Source of the DNA: Ilumatobacter fluminis
GTDB taxonomy: Bacteria > Actinomycetota > Acidimicrobiia > Acidimicrobiales > Ilumatobacteraceae
Direction: 5' to 3'
DNA length: 64,000 bases
NCBI RefSeq assembly: GCF_004364865.1
Contig: NZ_SOAU01000001.1
Span: 4,711,417-4,775,416 of the forward strand
Below the pieces are notes generated by a model. That model saw nothing but the letters and a program-made list of their open reading frames with translations, ran no database searches and had not been told where the DNA came from. Below, piece after piece: positions 47,714-57,207 of this stretch. A program made the translations under genes and the position numbers. How positions within the stretch are numbered: position 1 is the first letter of the stretch; each line of letters opens with the position of its first letter.

Positions 47714-48709
47714 ATGTCACGTTCGATCATCCCCACCTCCCCGAGGCTTCCCCAGCCGGTCGGACCGATCTCGAGTGCCGTTGTCGATCTGCTCACGACC
47801 GGCGTCGGCGCGTCGCTCAACATGGCGCACCCCGACCCGTTCGACCGTGACCGTCAGCTCGCCTGGTTCATGCTCAACGGCCTGTCGTATCGCGGTTGGC
47901 GCGACGTGCACGACGACATGGAGTGGCATCCGCTCGCCGTCGAGTGGCGTCGGAACCTCGAGGAATGGTTCATGGAGCACGCCCACGACCAGGTGTGGCT
48001 CGACGGGCTCGCCGTGGCCGAGGCGATCGAGGGCGCCCTGGCCCCCGACGAGACCCCGGGGGCCGCCGCCTGGCTCGCCGAGCACGGCCGACGCGACCAC
48101 CTCGCCGACGCGATCGCCATGCGGATGCCGTACCAGATGATCGAGGCCGATCCCCACACGTTCGCGGTACCCCGACTCGACGGCGAGGTGAAGCGGGCGA
48201 TCTGTGACGTGCAGGCAGGCGAGTACGGCGTCGGCCACGAGTTCTCCCACGCCGAGCTCTACGCCCGCGCCGCGTCGGCACTGGGCGTGGACGAGTCCGA
48301 CGTCCTCGACCGACTGCCCGGCGTCGCGTTCGCCACCGTCAACTTCATCACCGCCTGCGGTCTGCGTCGCTCGTGGCGTCACATCGTCGTCGGCCAGCTC
48401 ACGCTGTTCGAGATGGACTCCGTCGCGCCCAACCGGTTGATGGTCGAAGCCTGCGATCGCATCGGCGTCGCCGACGAGGTCCGCCGGTTCTTCCACGTGC
48501 ACGTGCTCGCCGACGCGGAACACGAGCAGATGATGGAGGACGCCGTCGTGAAGCGGCTGTGCGTCGACGATCCCGACTGTGCCGCCGACGTGACCTTCGG
48601 GATCGCGGCGCAGCGGTGGATCGACCGCGCGATCGCCCGCCATGCGGTGGGTGCGTGGGAGCGGGGTCGCTCGGCGCTCGCCGAGCTTCCCGTGCCCGCT
48701 GCGGCGTGA
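47714..48709 (+). CDS. haem-oxygenase-fold (iron-containing redox) protein
   Basis: A 331-residue, mostly helical protein. The second half has a pattern like haem-oxygenase-type di-iron proteins: YGVGHEFSHAELYARAASAL, then MVEACDRIGVADEVRRFFHV and HVLADAEHEQMMEDAVVKRL, giving Glu/His and Asp-x-x-His spaced candidates. Such proteins (CADD/SznF-like or DUF domain) use a di-iron centre for oxidative chemistry. I cannot name the substrate. Start ATG 47714 follows GAGGGA. Confidence 0.78.
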   Translation: MSRSIIPTSPRLPQPVGPISSAVVDLLTTGVGASLNMAHPDPFDRDRQLAWFMLNGLSYRGWRDVHDDMEWHPLAVEWRRNLEEWFMEHAHDQVWLDGLAVAEAIEGALAPDETPGAAAWLAEHGRRDHLADAIAMRMPYQMIEADPHTFAVPRLDGEVKRAICDVQAGEYGVGHEFSHAELYARAASALGVDESDVLDRLPGVAFATVNFITACGLRRSWRHIVVGQLTLFEMDSVAPNRLMVEACDRIGVADEVRRFFHVHVLADAEHEQMMEDAVVKRLCVDDPDCAADVTFGIAAQRWIDRAIARHAVGAWERGRSALAELPVPAAA

Positions 48710-48772
48710 CCCGAGCACTCGCCGTGGTCCGTTCGACGACGTATTCGACGGCGCCCGGCGCACCATGCGGGG

Positions 48773-48778
48773 TAAGGT
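48773..48778 (+). promoter_or_regulatory. -10 element, leaderless start of lipoprotein gene
   Basis: TAAGGT, seven bases before GTG 48786. Confidence 0.6.
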
Positions 48779-48785
48779 CCGCGCC

Positions 48786-49916
48786 GTGAGACGACACCTG
48801 CCGATCCTGACCGCGATCGCCCTGGCCGGCACGCTCGCCGCCTGCGGAGGCGGCTCTGACGAGGTGTCGAGTTCGACCGTGGCGACCACCACCGAGGCGC
48901 CGGTCGAGACCACCGCCGCCCCCACCACGGCGGCCCCGACCACCGTTGCGCCCACGACGGCCGCCCCCACCACGGCGGCCCCGACGACGGCCGCGCCCAC
49001 GACTGCGCCACCCACCACCGCACCACCCACCACTGCACCACCCACGACGGCGCCCCCGGCACCGCCGGTCGACACGCCGGCGACGTTCTTCGCCACCACC
49101 GACCTCGGTCTCGTCGAGGTCGACGTGGCCACCGGCGAGATCGTGAACACCGTCGACGACTTCTTCAGCATCGACGGGGTGTTCCGCGGCAACATCCGCC
49201 TCACCGCCGACCGGTCGACGATCTACTTCAGCGAGGGCTACGAGGACTCGTGGTACGCCTGTGAGACCTCGGTCGGCTCGATCGGCTCCATCGACGTCGC
49301 CACAGGGGCGATCGACATGCTCGGCCGCGGCTCCGGCGTCGAGGTCGGCCCCGACGAGAGCCTGCTCGCCTACGTCGATTCCGAGACCTGCCTCCCCGAC
49401 CCGGAGCAGCCGGAGTTCTGGGTGCTCACCCCGTACGACCGCGCCGTGGTCCGCGACGTCGCCACCGGCGACGAGTTCGTGTTCGAGACCTCGCCCGTGC
49501 CCGACTCGTACGACTCCCCGTCCGCGGTCTGGTGGGCCGACATCGCCCCCGACGGGTCGGTGCTCGTCCAACTCCAGTCGGGCGACGTCCACCGCATCCC
49601 GCTCAGCGCGGCCGGTGGCACCATCCAGGACTGGCCGGTCGCGTTCACGACGCAGGCGACACCGTGGGAGGTCGTCGGCGACGACCTCATTGCGACCCTG
49701 TTCGGCGCCGAGGGCAGCAGCGACCTGATGTCGATCGACACCCAGACCGGGGCCAACACCCTGCTCGCCTCGGCCGAGACGTACATGGCCGTCGGCGTCG
49801 GCAACGCGGGCCAGCTGATCGCGGTCGCCGACGGTGAGATCACCGTCGAACCGGACGCCGCCGTCACCGTCGTCGACTTCCCGATCGACAGCTACTACTA
49901 CGACCTCGACTGGTGA
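48786..49916 (+). CDS. lipoprotein with Thr/Ala/Pro linker and propeller-like domain
   Basis: A 376-residue secreted lipoprotein. Signal peptide with lipobox LAACGGG (Cys at about 19). A ~65-residue linker of TTAAP/TTAPP units encoded at about 48890-49060 follows, then a ~280-residue beta-rich domain (FATTDLGLVEVDVATGEIVN and SVLVQLQSGDVHRIPLSAAG) resembling TolB/WD-type propellers. The start GTG 48786 is preferred to an ATG upstream because of its -10 element and the exact signal peptide. Function unknown; probably a surface or envelope-exposed sensor or binding protein. Confidence 0.85.
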   Translation: MRRHLPILTAIALAGTLAACGGGSDEVSSSTVATTTEAPVETTAAPTTAAPTTVAPTTAAPTTAAPTTAAPTTAPPTTAPPTTAPPTTAPPAPPVDTPATFFATTDLGLVEVDVATGEIVNTVDDFFSIDGVFRGNIRLTADRSTIYFSEGYEDSWYACETSVGSIGSIDVATGAIDMLGRGSGVEVGPDESLLAYVDSETCLPDPEQPEFWVLTPYDRAVVRDVATGDEFVFETSPVPDSYDSPSAVWWADIAPDGSVLVQLQSGDVHRIPLSAAGGTIQDWPVAFTTQATPWEVVGDDLIATLFGAEGSSDLMSIDTQTGANTLLASAETYMAVGVGNAGQLIAVADGEITVEPDAAVTVVDFPIDSYYYDLDW

Positions 49917-49922
49917 CCGTGT

Positions 49923-49949
49923 GTCGAATTGTGCCAGGCACAATTCGAC
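49923..49949. promoter_or_regulatory. 27-bp perfect palindrome upstream of mhuD
   Basis: Arms of 13 bases, GTCGAATTGTGCC and its complement, around a central A. It ends six bases before the mhuD -10 hexamer. It could be an operator, or a terminator for the lipoprotein gene seven bases upstream. The core GTGCC-A-GGCAC also resembles the palindromic element near the IS30 copy. Confidence 0.7.
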
Positions 49950-49954
49950 GCACG

Positions 49955-49960
49955 TAACGT
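49955..49960 (+). promoter_or_regulatory. -10 element, leaderless start of mhuD
   Basis: TAACGT, seven bases before ATG 49968. Confidence 0.6.
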
Positions 49961-49967
49961 GGACGGC

Positions 49968-50306
49968 ATGTCCGTCGTGAAGATCAACGCCATCGAAGTC
50001 CCCGAGGGAATGGGCGATCAGCTCGAAGCCCGGTTCGCCGCCCGGGCGGGCCAGGTCGACCAGGAGCCCGGCTTCGAGGAGTTCATGCTGCTCCGTCCGG
50101 TCAGCGGCGACGACCGCTACTTCGTCGTGACCCGCTGGGAGTCGGAGGAGGCGTTCCAGAACTGGCGCAACGGTCAGGCCTTCCAGAAGCAGCACGAGAA
50201 CACCCACGAAGACGGCGGCAAGGGCGACGCCAAGCCGCAGCACCCCGTCGCCAGCGGCGCCAGCCTGCTCGAGTTCGAGGTCGTCTCGCTGTCCCAGGCG
50301 TCGTAG
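49968..50306 (+). CDS. mhuD: MhuD-type haem-degrading monooxygenase
   Basis: A 112-residue ABM-fold protein that matches mycobacterial MhuD along most of its length: VVKINAIEVPEGMGDQLEAR, RPVSGDDRYFVVTRWESEEA and VASGASLLEFEVV. The catalytic Asn (VKINA), Trp (TRWES) and a His in QKQHENTH are present. MhuD opens haem to mycobilin-type products and releases iron. A short insertion (EDGGKGDAKPQ) follows the haem-ligand His. No haem-uptake genes are adjacent. Leaderless start; a perfect palindrome lies just upstream. Confidence 0.92.
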   Translation: MSVVKINAIEVPEGMGDQLEARFAARAGQVDQEPGFEEFMLLRPVSGDDRYFVVTRWESEEAFQNWRNGQAFQKQHENTHEDGGKGDAKPQHPVASGASLLEFEVVSLSQAS

Positions 50307-50341
50307 GGAGCCGTCGTTCCGGCACACGATCGCGCACGCGC

Positions 50342-50347
50342 TACGGT
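50342..50347 (+). promoter_or_regulatory. -10 element, leaderless start of giant surface protein 1
   Basis: TACGGT, eight bases before GTG 50356. Confidence 0.55.
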
Positions 50348-50355
50348 GCGCAATC

Positions 50356-53300
50356 GTGTGGGAATTTGGCAACTCGGCAGGGAAATTCGTCGCGTCTGCG
50401 TTGATCGTGACGTCGACCGTCGCGATCGGCGGCGTCGCATCGCCGGCGACGGCACAGGAGGCGGCGGCGCTGTCGATCCAGAAGGTCGCCGACGCGACCA
50501 CGGTGCAACCCGGCCAGACCTTCAACTACACGATCCAGGTCCAGTGCTCGACCGCAGCGGCCGCCGGCTGCATCGGCGCGACGCTGACCGATCCGCTTCC
50601 CCCGTACGTCGAGCAGAACGGGCCCGTCACGATCACCGGCGCCTCGACGCAGCCGACCGTCGACGACGGCCCGCCGATCACGGTCGAGTTCCAAGACGAC
50701 CTCGGCGGCGACACGGGCCTCCTGGCCGGACAGATCGTCACCATCTCGGTCCCGGTGGTCGTCGACCCGACGATCCCGCCGAGCGAGAACGGGGTACCGA
50801 TCGACAACACCGCGACGATCACCGCCGACAACGCCAACCAGAAGCAGTCCACGGCCACGGTGACCCCGGACGTGTCCGTCACGATCGCCGCGTCGACGAC
50901 GAAGTCGTACTCACCCGACAGCCAGGTCGCCGGCGACACCGACCCGATCACGCTCTCACTGACCGGTACGAACGAATCGAACGTGCCCGTCGACACCCTC
51001 GTCATCCAAGACCCGCCGGAAGACCCACCCTCGACCGACACCTCGAACCCGTTCACCTACCTCGTGATCGGCAATGTCGGCACCCCGACGCTGCCGCCGA
51101 ACGCCGATGAGGTCACGATCGAGTTCTACGACTCGTCGCTCCCCGGCTGGGTCGTCATCGCGCCCGGCGCATCACCGCCGGTCGGCGCGAGCGGGGTTCG
51201 CTACACCTTCACCGACACGACCGGCGACGGCATCGACCCCGGTGCGACCGCATCGGTCGATCTGACCCTGGTCCAGCGCGGCACCGCGACGCCGCCGGTG
51301 GTGGTCGACAACACGGTCGAGACCACGGTCGACCTCGACGGCGAGACCGCCGACGCCGAGGCCGACGACACGTTCAACATCCGCCAGAGCACGCTCGACG
51401 TCGAGGCCACCAAGACCTTCGATCCGTCGACGATCAACTCGGGCGACTCGACCACGGTGACGCTCGGCGCCGTCAACGGACCCGACCCGCTGACGTCGCT
51501 CACCTTCACCGAGCCCGCCGACGGCGCCATCGACAACCCGTTCACCGGTGAGAACCCGGTCGTCTTCACCGGCTTCACGTCGGTCGACTGGCCGGCCGAC
51601 GCCGACACCGCGACCATCACCTACGAGTGCGACGGCACCGACATCGCGCCGATCCCGACCACGACGGTCGACACCCTGCCGCCCCCACCGTCACCGGGCT
51701 GCGACACCGTGACCGGGTTCTCCGTCGAGTTCACCGCGACCGACCCGGCCGTCATCCTCCCCGGTGCCGACGCCGAGATCGCGTTCACCGTCGACACGCC
51801 CGAGGTCCAGACGATCGGCGGCATCCCGGTCCAGACGTTCGTCCGACCCAACCTGGTCCGCGTCGACGGCAGCGACGGCAACAACGCCGACACGGCGTTC
51901 GCCCGCGACACCCTCGTCACGATCGTCGACCGGTTGGCCGTCGAGACGGGCAAGTCGATCACGCCGCCACAGGTGCCCGGCCGACCCGGCCAGATCGTGA
52001 TCGTGCAACTCGAGGGACGACTCCTGCCGTTCCCCGAGTCGACCGTCGACGCCGACACGACCATCGTGCAGGATCCGTCCGTCATGCCCGACCCGAACGG
52101 CTGGTTCGACGCGTTCTCGCCCCAAGCCGTCACCGCGACGCCGGTGCCCGCGTGCTCGACGCTGACCGTCCAGTACACGACGAGTGAGACCGACCCGCTC
52201 ACCTGGATCGACGTGCCCGGCATGGTCGGCATCGTCGGGCCGACGATCGTCAACGAGACGCTCCCGGACCCCGTCCAGGACGACGCCACCGCGATCCGCT
52301 TCGTCTACCAGGCGGCGGTGCCCGGCGGAGGCTGTGAGGGTGGTTTCCCGCCCGGCACGAGCGTGGCACCGAACCTGTCGTTCGGTGTCCGACCGGGCGG
52401 CGCCGCCGACCAGCCCGACGCCGACACCACGTTCGACGATTGCGCGCACACATCGGCGTTGCCCGAGCCGGGCACGAATGCGGCACCGGTCCAGTCGATC
52501 CAGGCCTGCGACGACGTGGTCGTGACGCCGATCGACCCCGGCGCCGGCGACCCGCTCGACAAATCGTGGGACCGCAACCTGCTCAACGCCCGCTCGCAGC
52601 AGCGTTCGGGCATCACGATCAGCTGGTCCACGCAGGGCTACTCCGGACTCGCCGCCGCACGCATCACCGACGTTCCCGACCCGGCGAACACGGCGCTGCC
52701 CGACAGTGTCTTCGACTCGTTCGACCTCATCCGGATCGACGAGATCACCCCGGCGATGGACCCCCACCTGACGTACGACCAGGTGCTCTCGACCGAGTTG
52801 TTCCAGGTCGCGTCGCCCGGCGACGACCCCTCCACCGGCGCTTGGGTCCAGCCCGACAACGACCCGTGTCCGGCTGCCTGCGACGGGACCTACCCCGGCT
52901 ACGTCGTGCGGACCGCCGAACGTCCGATCACGCTCGCCTTCCGGCTCGTCTACGTCGAGAGCCCGACCCGTGGCGACCGTCTCGACGCCGGAGCGCCACC
53001 CGTCGGTACCGGCATCGCGCCGTCGGTCGGCAACGACCGCATCATCCGACCGGTCTTCGAGCTTCGCGACGTCCTCCGCAGCGACCCGACGGTGCCCGTG
53101 ATCGAGGAGAACCTCTACAACACGAACACCGAGGGCCTGATCCGCAACGACGTGATGTCGGAGGCCGTCTTCGATCTCGACGACGACCCGTTCACGTTCT
53201 TCGACAGCGACACGATCGCCATCACCGACGTGCCGGTCACCGTCAACTCGACCAAGGACTGGGTCGGTGGCCCGCTCGGGATCCCCGAACCCGGTGTGCC

Positions 53301-56300
53301 ACAGGAGGAGTACCCGCGGAGCCTGGTCACCCTCACCGGCACGAACACCACACCGGCGAAGGTGGACGAGCTGGTGATCACCGACGACACGGGCGGCGAC
53401 ACCTTCGAGTGGTTCAACCTGACCCAGTTCACCGAGATCACGCCGCCCGACGACGTCGGCGCCGACGACGTCACGATCACCCTCACCGGCCTGACGCCGT
53501 CCGAGTACTCCCTGACCGACGCCCTGGCGCTCACCGAGGCCGAACTCGTCGACGTCACCGGCATCGAGGTCACGTACGAGGGCCGCATCAACATCAACGA
53601 CCCGGTCGGTGCCGGCACGGCGACGGTGCAGTTCGCGCTGCGCTTGCGCGAGTTCGCCCGCAGCGACGGCACGACCCGCCCCTCGACCGGGGTTTCCCCG
53701 GTCGCCAACGAGGTCACCGTCGCGGCGGCCGACCTCGTCGACATCCCGCCCGAGAACATCCCGAACCCCGACAACTGGACCGGTGACTCGACCTCCGAGG
53801 CGGACATGGTCCTCGTCGAACAAGGACTGCTCGTCAACGCCACGAAGACGATCACGCCCGCCTCGCAGCAGGAACCAGACGACAGCCCGGTGACGGTGAC
53901 GATCGGTGGCCAGCCGACCGGCGGCGGCAGTCCGGCGCTCCCACCGCCGTCGCGCGCCGTCGAGATGGTGCTCGTCGACGACGACCCGCTCCTGTTCAAC
54001 CAGTACGACTTCGTCGGCCTCGACGACGTGGTGTTCACGGCGCCGATCGATCAGGTTCGCGTCGACGCACTCACCGGTGGCACGTGGACGCTCGGCGTCG
54101 GGGGCGCCCCCGAACTCACCGGAGCCACCTGGCAGATCGGCGACGAGACGACCGGCCCGACGCTCTCCCTGCCCACCGGCGTCACCCCTGCCGACGTGCA
54201 GGGTCTGCGCTACACCTTCACCCGCGTCGACGGCGCCAACTGGGAAGACCCGATCACCACGCCGTTGCAGACCGTGTCGTTCCAGATCCAGCGTCGTGCG
54301 TTCCTGAACATCGACGCGAACGGCGAACTCGACACCACGCCGGTGCCCGTCGACCTGCCCGATTTCAACGACCCGGCTCCCGGTGAGACGGTTGCCGGCA
54401 CCGCCACCAACACCAGCACTGCTCAGGCGATCAGCTCCGACCTCGACGGCAACGATCAGCCCGTCACGAGCCCCATCGCCGAGGCAACCGACACGATCGT
54501 GTACCAACACGCCGACAACAGCGTGCAGATCCGCAAGACACCCGACGGCAACCAGGTGCCGCCCGGACCCGCCTTCACCTACACGATGGTCGTCACGAAC
54601 ACGGGCGACGTCGACATCGTCGACCCGGTGATCACCGATGACCTCCCCGTCGACGGCGACGGGCCGATGATCGTGCTGGCCGATCCGCCGAACTACACCT
54701 ACGACATCGAGGGTGGCACCGGACTCCCCGAGTTGCCCCTGCTCGTGACGGTGACCGACGACTCGACCGACCCGACCGACCCGACCGTCACGTTCGAGTT
54801 CCCACCCGGGAGCACCCTGCCGATCGGGGCGTCGTACACCATCACGTTCGACGCCACGCTGCGGGCCGGTCTCCCCGCCGGTACCGAGTTCACCAACGAG
54901 GTCGGCATCGTCGCGGCTCGTTCCTGGGATTCGTGCGACGGCGACCCGAGCGACGACATCGACCCCGACACCGGCGAATGCCTCGCCGAAGCGACGAACT
55001 CGGTCCAACTCGCCGGTGCGATGTCGGTCTCGAAGCTCGTCCGGGCCGAGGGCTCCGACGAACTCGGCTACACGACCGACCCCGCGGTGGCGTCGGCCGA
55101 TCCCGCCGACTGCGTGCCCGACACCGACGGATTCTCGGCCCGGCCGTGCATCCCGATCGCCGAACCGGGTGGCGACGTCGACTTCCGCCTGCGGTTCGTC
55201 AACTCCGGCAACCGCGACATCGACCGGGTCCTCGGTATCGACTCGCTGCCGGCGCCGGGCGACACGCTCGCGACCGTGCCGGCGATCGATCGGGGCAGTG
55301 AGTGGCAGCCGGTCTTCTCGGGTGATCGCCCCGAGCTCGTCGACGCCGGGATCGGCACGCTGAACGTCTGGTACACCACCGGTGCCAGCACCTGCGATGC
55401 CGTCACCCCGACCGTCGCCGACGATGGTGCGGCACCGCCCAACCTGCTCTGCCCGGCGCTCGACTGGGTCGCCTGGCCGGAGGGTGACCCGCTGCCGGTC
55501 GACCCGTCGACCGTCACCGGACTCCAGGTCGAGATCCTGCCGACCGAACCACTCGGTCCGGCCGACACGGTCGCCGTCGACGTGCGCATGGTCGCGCCGG
55601 CGTTCGACCCGGACGCCGACTACACCGCCGATACGGCCCAACCCGACGAGATCACCTACAACACGGTCGGCACGACCGGTCGGATCGTCGATGCACAGGG
55701 CGCCCCGGTGAACTACACCCTGCCGTCCGAGCCGCCACGCGTTGGTGCGGCGCTGGCGAACGGTCCGCTGCGCGTGCTGAAGATCGTCAGCGGCGATGCC
55801 TCGCAATGGGCACCCGCCTCGTTCCCGGCGACGCTGTCGTGCGTGTCGGCCGGCGAGGACGTCCCCCTGCCCGACGACGTCGCCCGGCTCACCCTGGTGC
55901 CTGGCGACCCGCAGGTGATCAACAACCTGCCGTGGGGTGCCGACTGCACCCTCTCCGAGGAGACCGACCAGGGCCAGACGTCGGCCACCTCGACGACGGC
56001 GACCGTCGGTCGCGACGACCAGCTGATCAGGACGGTCGAACTCGTCAACGTGTACGACGACGCGCCGCTCACGATCGAGAAGGTCGTCGACTCCGACGCC
56101 GTCGACGCCGACGGCGAGCCCGTGGAGTACGGCCCGTTCACCGTCACGGTCGACTGCACCTTCCTCGAGTCGCCCGTGTACGCCGACGGCTACGGCCCGG
56201 CGACACCGATGACGTTCGTGCTCGACGACGGCGACAGCGTCACGCTGACCGGTCTCCCGGTCGGAGCGTCGTGTGCGATCGAGGAGACCGACGCCAAGGG

Positions 56301-57156
56301 AGCGACCACCACGATCGAGGTCGTCGCCGGTGACGACGAGACCACCGACGACGGCACCAGCACGACGGTCGAGCTCCCCGAGGGCGACGTCGACGTCACC
56401 GTCACGAACTCGTACGGGGTCGGCTCGGTCGAGATCGAGAAGGTCGTCGACGGCAACACGGACGCCCCCGGTGCCGCCGGGCCGTTCGTGATCGCCGTGA
56501 CGTGCACGCTCGTCGACGAGTCGGGCACGCGGGTCGTGTACGACGGCGAGGTGTTCCTCGGCGGCCCGAACCCGCTCGCCGCGACGATCGACGATCTGGC
56601 GGTGGGCGCACGCTGCGAGTTCGTCGAGACCGAGACCAGCGCTGCGGACGCGTCGTCGATCGAACCCGCCGACGGCGTCGTCGTCGGCGACGGCACGGTC
56701 GAGACGGTCACCGTCACCAACACGTACACGACCGGCTCGGTGCGTGTGGTCAAGGAAGTCACCGGCAACCCGACGGCACCGGGTGCTGCAGGCCCGTTCA
56801 CCATCTCGATGGTGTGCACCCTCGTCGGCGACTTCGGCACCGTGACCACGGTGTACGACGACGACATCGTGCTGGGCGGTGGCAACCCGCTGAGCGTGAC
56901 CGTCGACGGTCTGCCGACCGGAGCCCGCTGCATCGTCACCGAGGACGACCCGGGGCTGGCAACGCCCACCGTCGAACCGGCCGGTGGCGTCGTCGTCGGC
57001 GACGCGACCACGGTGACCGTGACGGTCAGAAACTTCTTCCAGGTGACGCCGCTGCCTCCCACCGGTGGTTCCGTCGGTCGATCGCTCCAGACCGCGATGC
57101 TCGGTCTGGTGGCCGGAGTCGTGGCCCTCGGCGTGTCTCGGCGTCGGGCCCGGTGA
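50356..57156 (+). CDS. giant LPPTG-anchored repeat surface protein
   Basis: A 2266-residue secreted protein. Signal peptide 1-34 (FVASALIVTSTVAIGGVASP then ATAQ). Then come many ~120-150-residue beta-sandwich repeats of the DUF11/isopeptide type (IRKTPDGNQVPPGPAFTYTM with VVTNTGDVDIVDPVITDDLP). The last ~480 residues hold four DUF5979-like repeats (TIEKVV, SVEIEKVVDGNTDAPGAAGP, SVRVVKEVTGNPTAPGAAGP). The C-terminus is LPPTGG, a hydrophobic helix and RRRAR, a sortase signal. It would stand off the cell surface as a stalk or adhesin. Very Asp/Thr/Pro-rich, Lys-poor. Confidence 0.93.
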   Translation: MWEFGNSAGKFVASALIVTSTVAIGGVASPATAQEAAALSIQKVADATTVQPGQTFNYTIQVQCSTAAAAGCIGATLTDPLPPYVEQNGPVTITGASTQPTVDDGPPITVEFQDDLGGDTGLLAGQIVTISVPVVVDPTIPPSENGVPIDNTATITADNANQKQSTATVTPDVSVTIAASTTKSYSPDSQVAGDTDPITLSLTGTNESNVPVDTLVIQDPPEDPPSTDTSNPFTYLVIGNVGTPTLPPNADEVTIEFYDSSLPGWVVIAPGASPPVGASGVRYTFTDTTGDGIDPGATASVDLTLVQRGTATPPVVVDNTVETTVDLDGETADAEADDTFNIRQSTLDVEATKTFDPSTINSGDSTTVTLGAVNGPDPLTSLTFTEPADGAIDNPFTGENPVVFTGFTSVDWPADADTATITYECDGTDIAPIPTTTVDTLPPPPSPGCDTVTGFSVEFTATDPAVILPGADAEIAFTVDTPEVQTIGGIPVQTFVRPNLVRVDGSDGNNADTAFARDTLVTIVDRLAVETGKSITPPQVPGRPGQIVIVQLEGRLLPFPESTVDADTTIVQDPSVMPDPNGWFDAFSPQAVTATPVPACSTLTVQYTTSETDPLTWIDVPGMVGIVGPTIVNETLPDPVQDDATAIRFVYQAAVPGGGCEGGFPPGTSVAPNLSFGVRPGGAADQPDADTTFDDCAHTSALPEPGTNAAPVQSIQACDDVVVTPIDPGAGDPLDKSWDRNLLNARSQQRSGITISWSTQGYSGLAAARITDVPDPANTALPDSVFDSFDLIRIDEITPAMDPHLTYDQVLSTELFQVASPGDDPSTGAWVQPDNDPCPAACDGTYPGYVVRTAERPITLAFRLVYVESPTRGDRLDAGAPPVGTGIAPSVGNDRIIRPVFELRDVLRSDPTVPVIEENLYNTNTEGLIRNDVMSEAVFDLDDDPFTFFDSDTIAITDVPVTVNSTKDWVGGPLGIPEPGVPQEEYPRSLVTLTGTNTTPAKVDELVITDDTGGDTFEWFNLTQFTEITPPDDVGADDVTITLTGLTPSEYSLTDALALTEAELVDVTGIEVTYEGRININDPVGAGTATVQFALRLREFARSDGTTRPSTGVSPVANEVTVAAADLVDIPPENIPNPDNWTGDSTSEADMVLVEQGLLVNATKTITPASQQEPDDSPVTVTIGGQPTGGGSPALPPPSRAVEMVLVDDDPLLFNQYDFVGLDDVVFTAPIDQVRVDALTGGTWTLGVGGAPELTGATWQIGDETTGPTLSLPTGVTPADVQGLRYTFTRVDGANWEDPITTPLQTVSFQIQRRAFLNIDANGELDTTPVPVDLPDFNDPAPGETVAGTATNTSTAQAISSDLDGNDQPVTSPIAEATDTIVYQHADNSVQIRKTPDGNQVPPGPAFTYTMVVTNTGDVDIVDPVITDDLPVDGDGPMIVLADPPNYTYDIEGGTGLPELPLLVTVTDDSTDPTDPTVTFEFPPGSTLPIGASYTITFDATLRAGLPAGTEFTNEVGIVAARSWDSCDGDPSDDIDPDTGECLAEATNSVQLAGAMSVSKLVRAEGSDELGYTTDPAVASADPADCVPDTDGFSARPCIPIAEPGGDVDFRLRFVNSGNRDIDRVLGIDSLPAPGDTLATVPAIDRGSEWQPVFSGDRPELVDAGIGTLNVWYTTGASTCDAVTPTVADDGAAPPNLLCPALDWVAWPEGDPLPVDPSTVTGLQVEILPTEPLGPADTVAVDVRMVAPAFDPDADYTADTAQPDEITYNTVGTTGRIVDAQGAPVNYTLPSEPPRVGAALANGPLRVLKIVSGDASQWAPASFPATLSCVSAGEDVPLPDDVARLTLVPGDPQVINNLPWGADCTLSEETDQGQTSATSTTATVGRDDQLIRTVELVNVYDDAPLTIEKVVDSDAVDADGEPVEYGPFTVTVDCTFLESPVYADGYGPATPMTFVLDDGDSVTLTGLPVGASCAIEETDAKGATTTIEVVAGDDETTDDGTSTTVELPEGDVDVTVTNSYGVGSVEIEKVVDGNTDAPGAAGPFVIAVTCTLVDESGTRVVYDGEVFLGGPNPLAATIDDLAVGARCEFVETETSAADASSIEPADGVVVGDGTVETVTVTNTYTTGSVRVVKEVTGNPTAPGAAGPFTISMVCTLVGDFGTVTTVYDDDIVLGGGNPLSVTVDGLPTGARCIVTEDDPGLATPTVEPAGGVVVGDATTVTVTVRNFFQVTPLPPTGGSVGRSLQTAMLGLVAGVVALGVSRRRAR
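55761..57030 (+). repeat. four DUF5979-like tandem repeats
   Basis: Units begin near 55770, 56070, 56425 and 56735. The last two share more than half of their bases over the first 60 by eye, suggesting recent duplication. Confidence 0.65.
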
Positions 57157-57193
57157 GTACACGCGTCATCACGACAGCCGGTTCCAGCCCGGC

Positions 57194-57199
57194 TAGGTT
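57194..57199 (+). promoter_or_regulatory. -10 element, leaderless start of giant surface protein 2
   Basis: TAGGTT, eight bases before ATG 57208; ACGACA lies 17 bases upstream. An AGCCGG/CCGGCT hairpin (57176-57194) fills the spacer. Confidence 0.6.
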
Positions 57200-57207
57200 C
57201 GCCCGGT

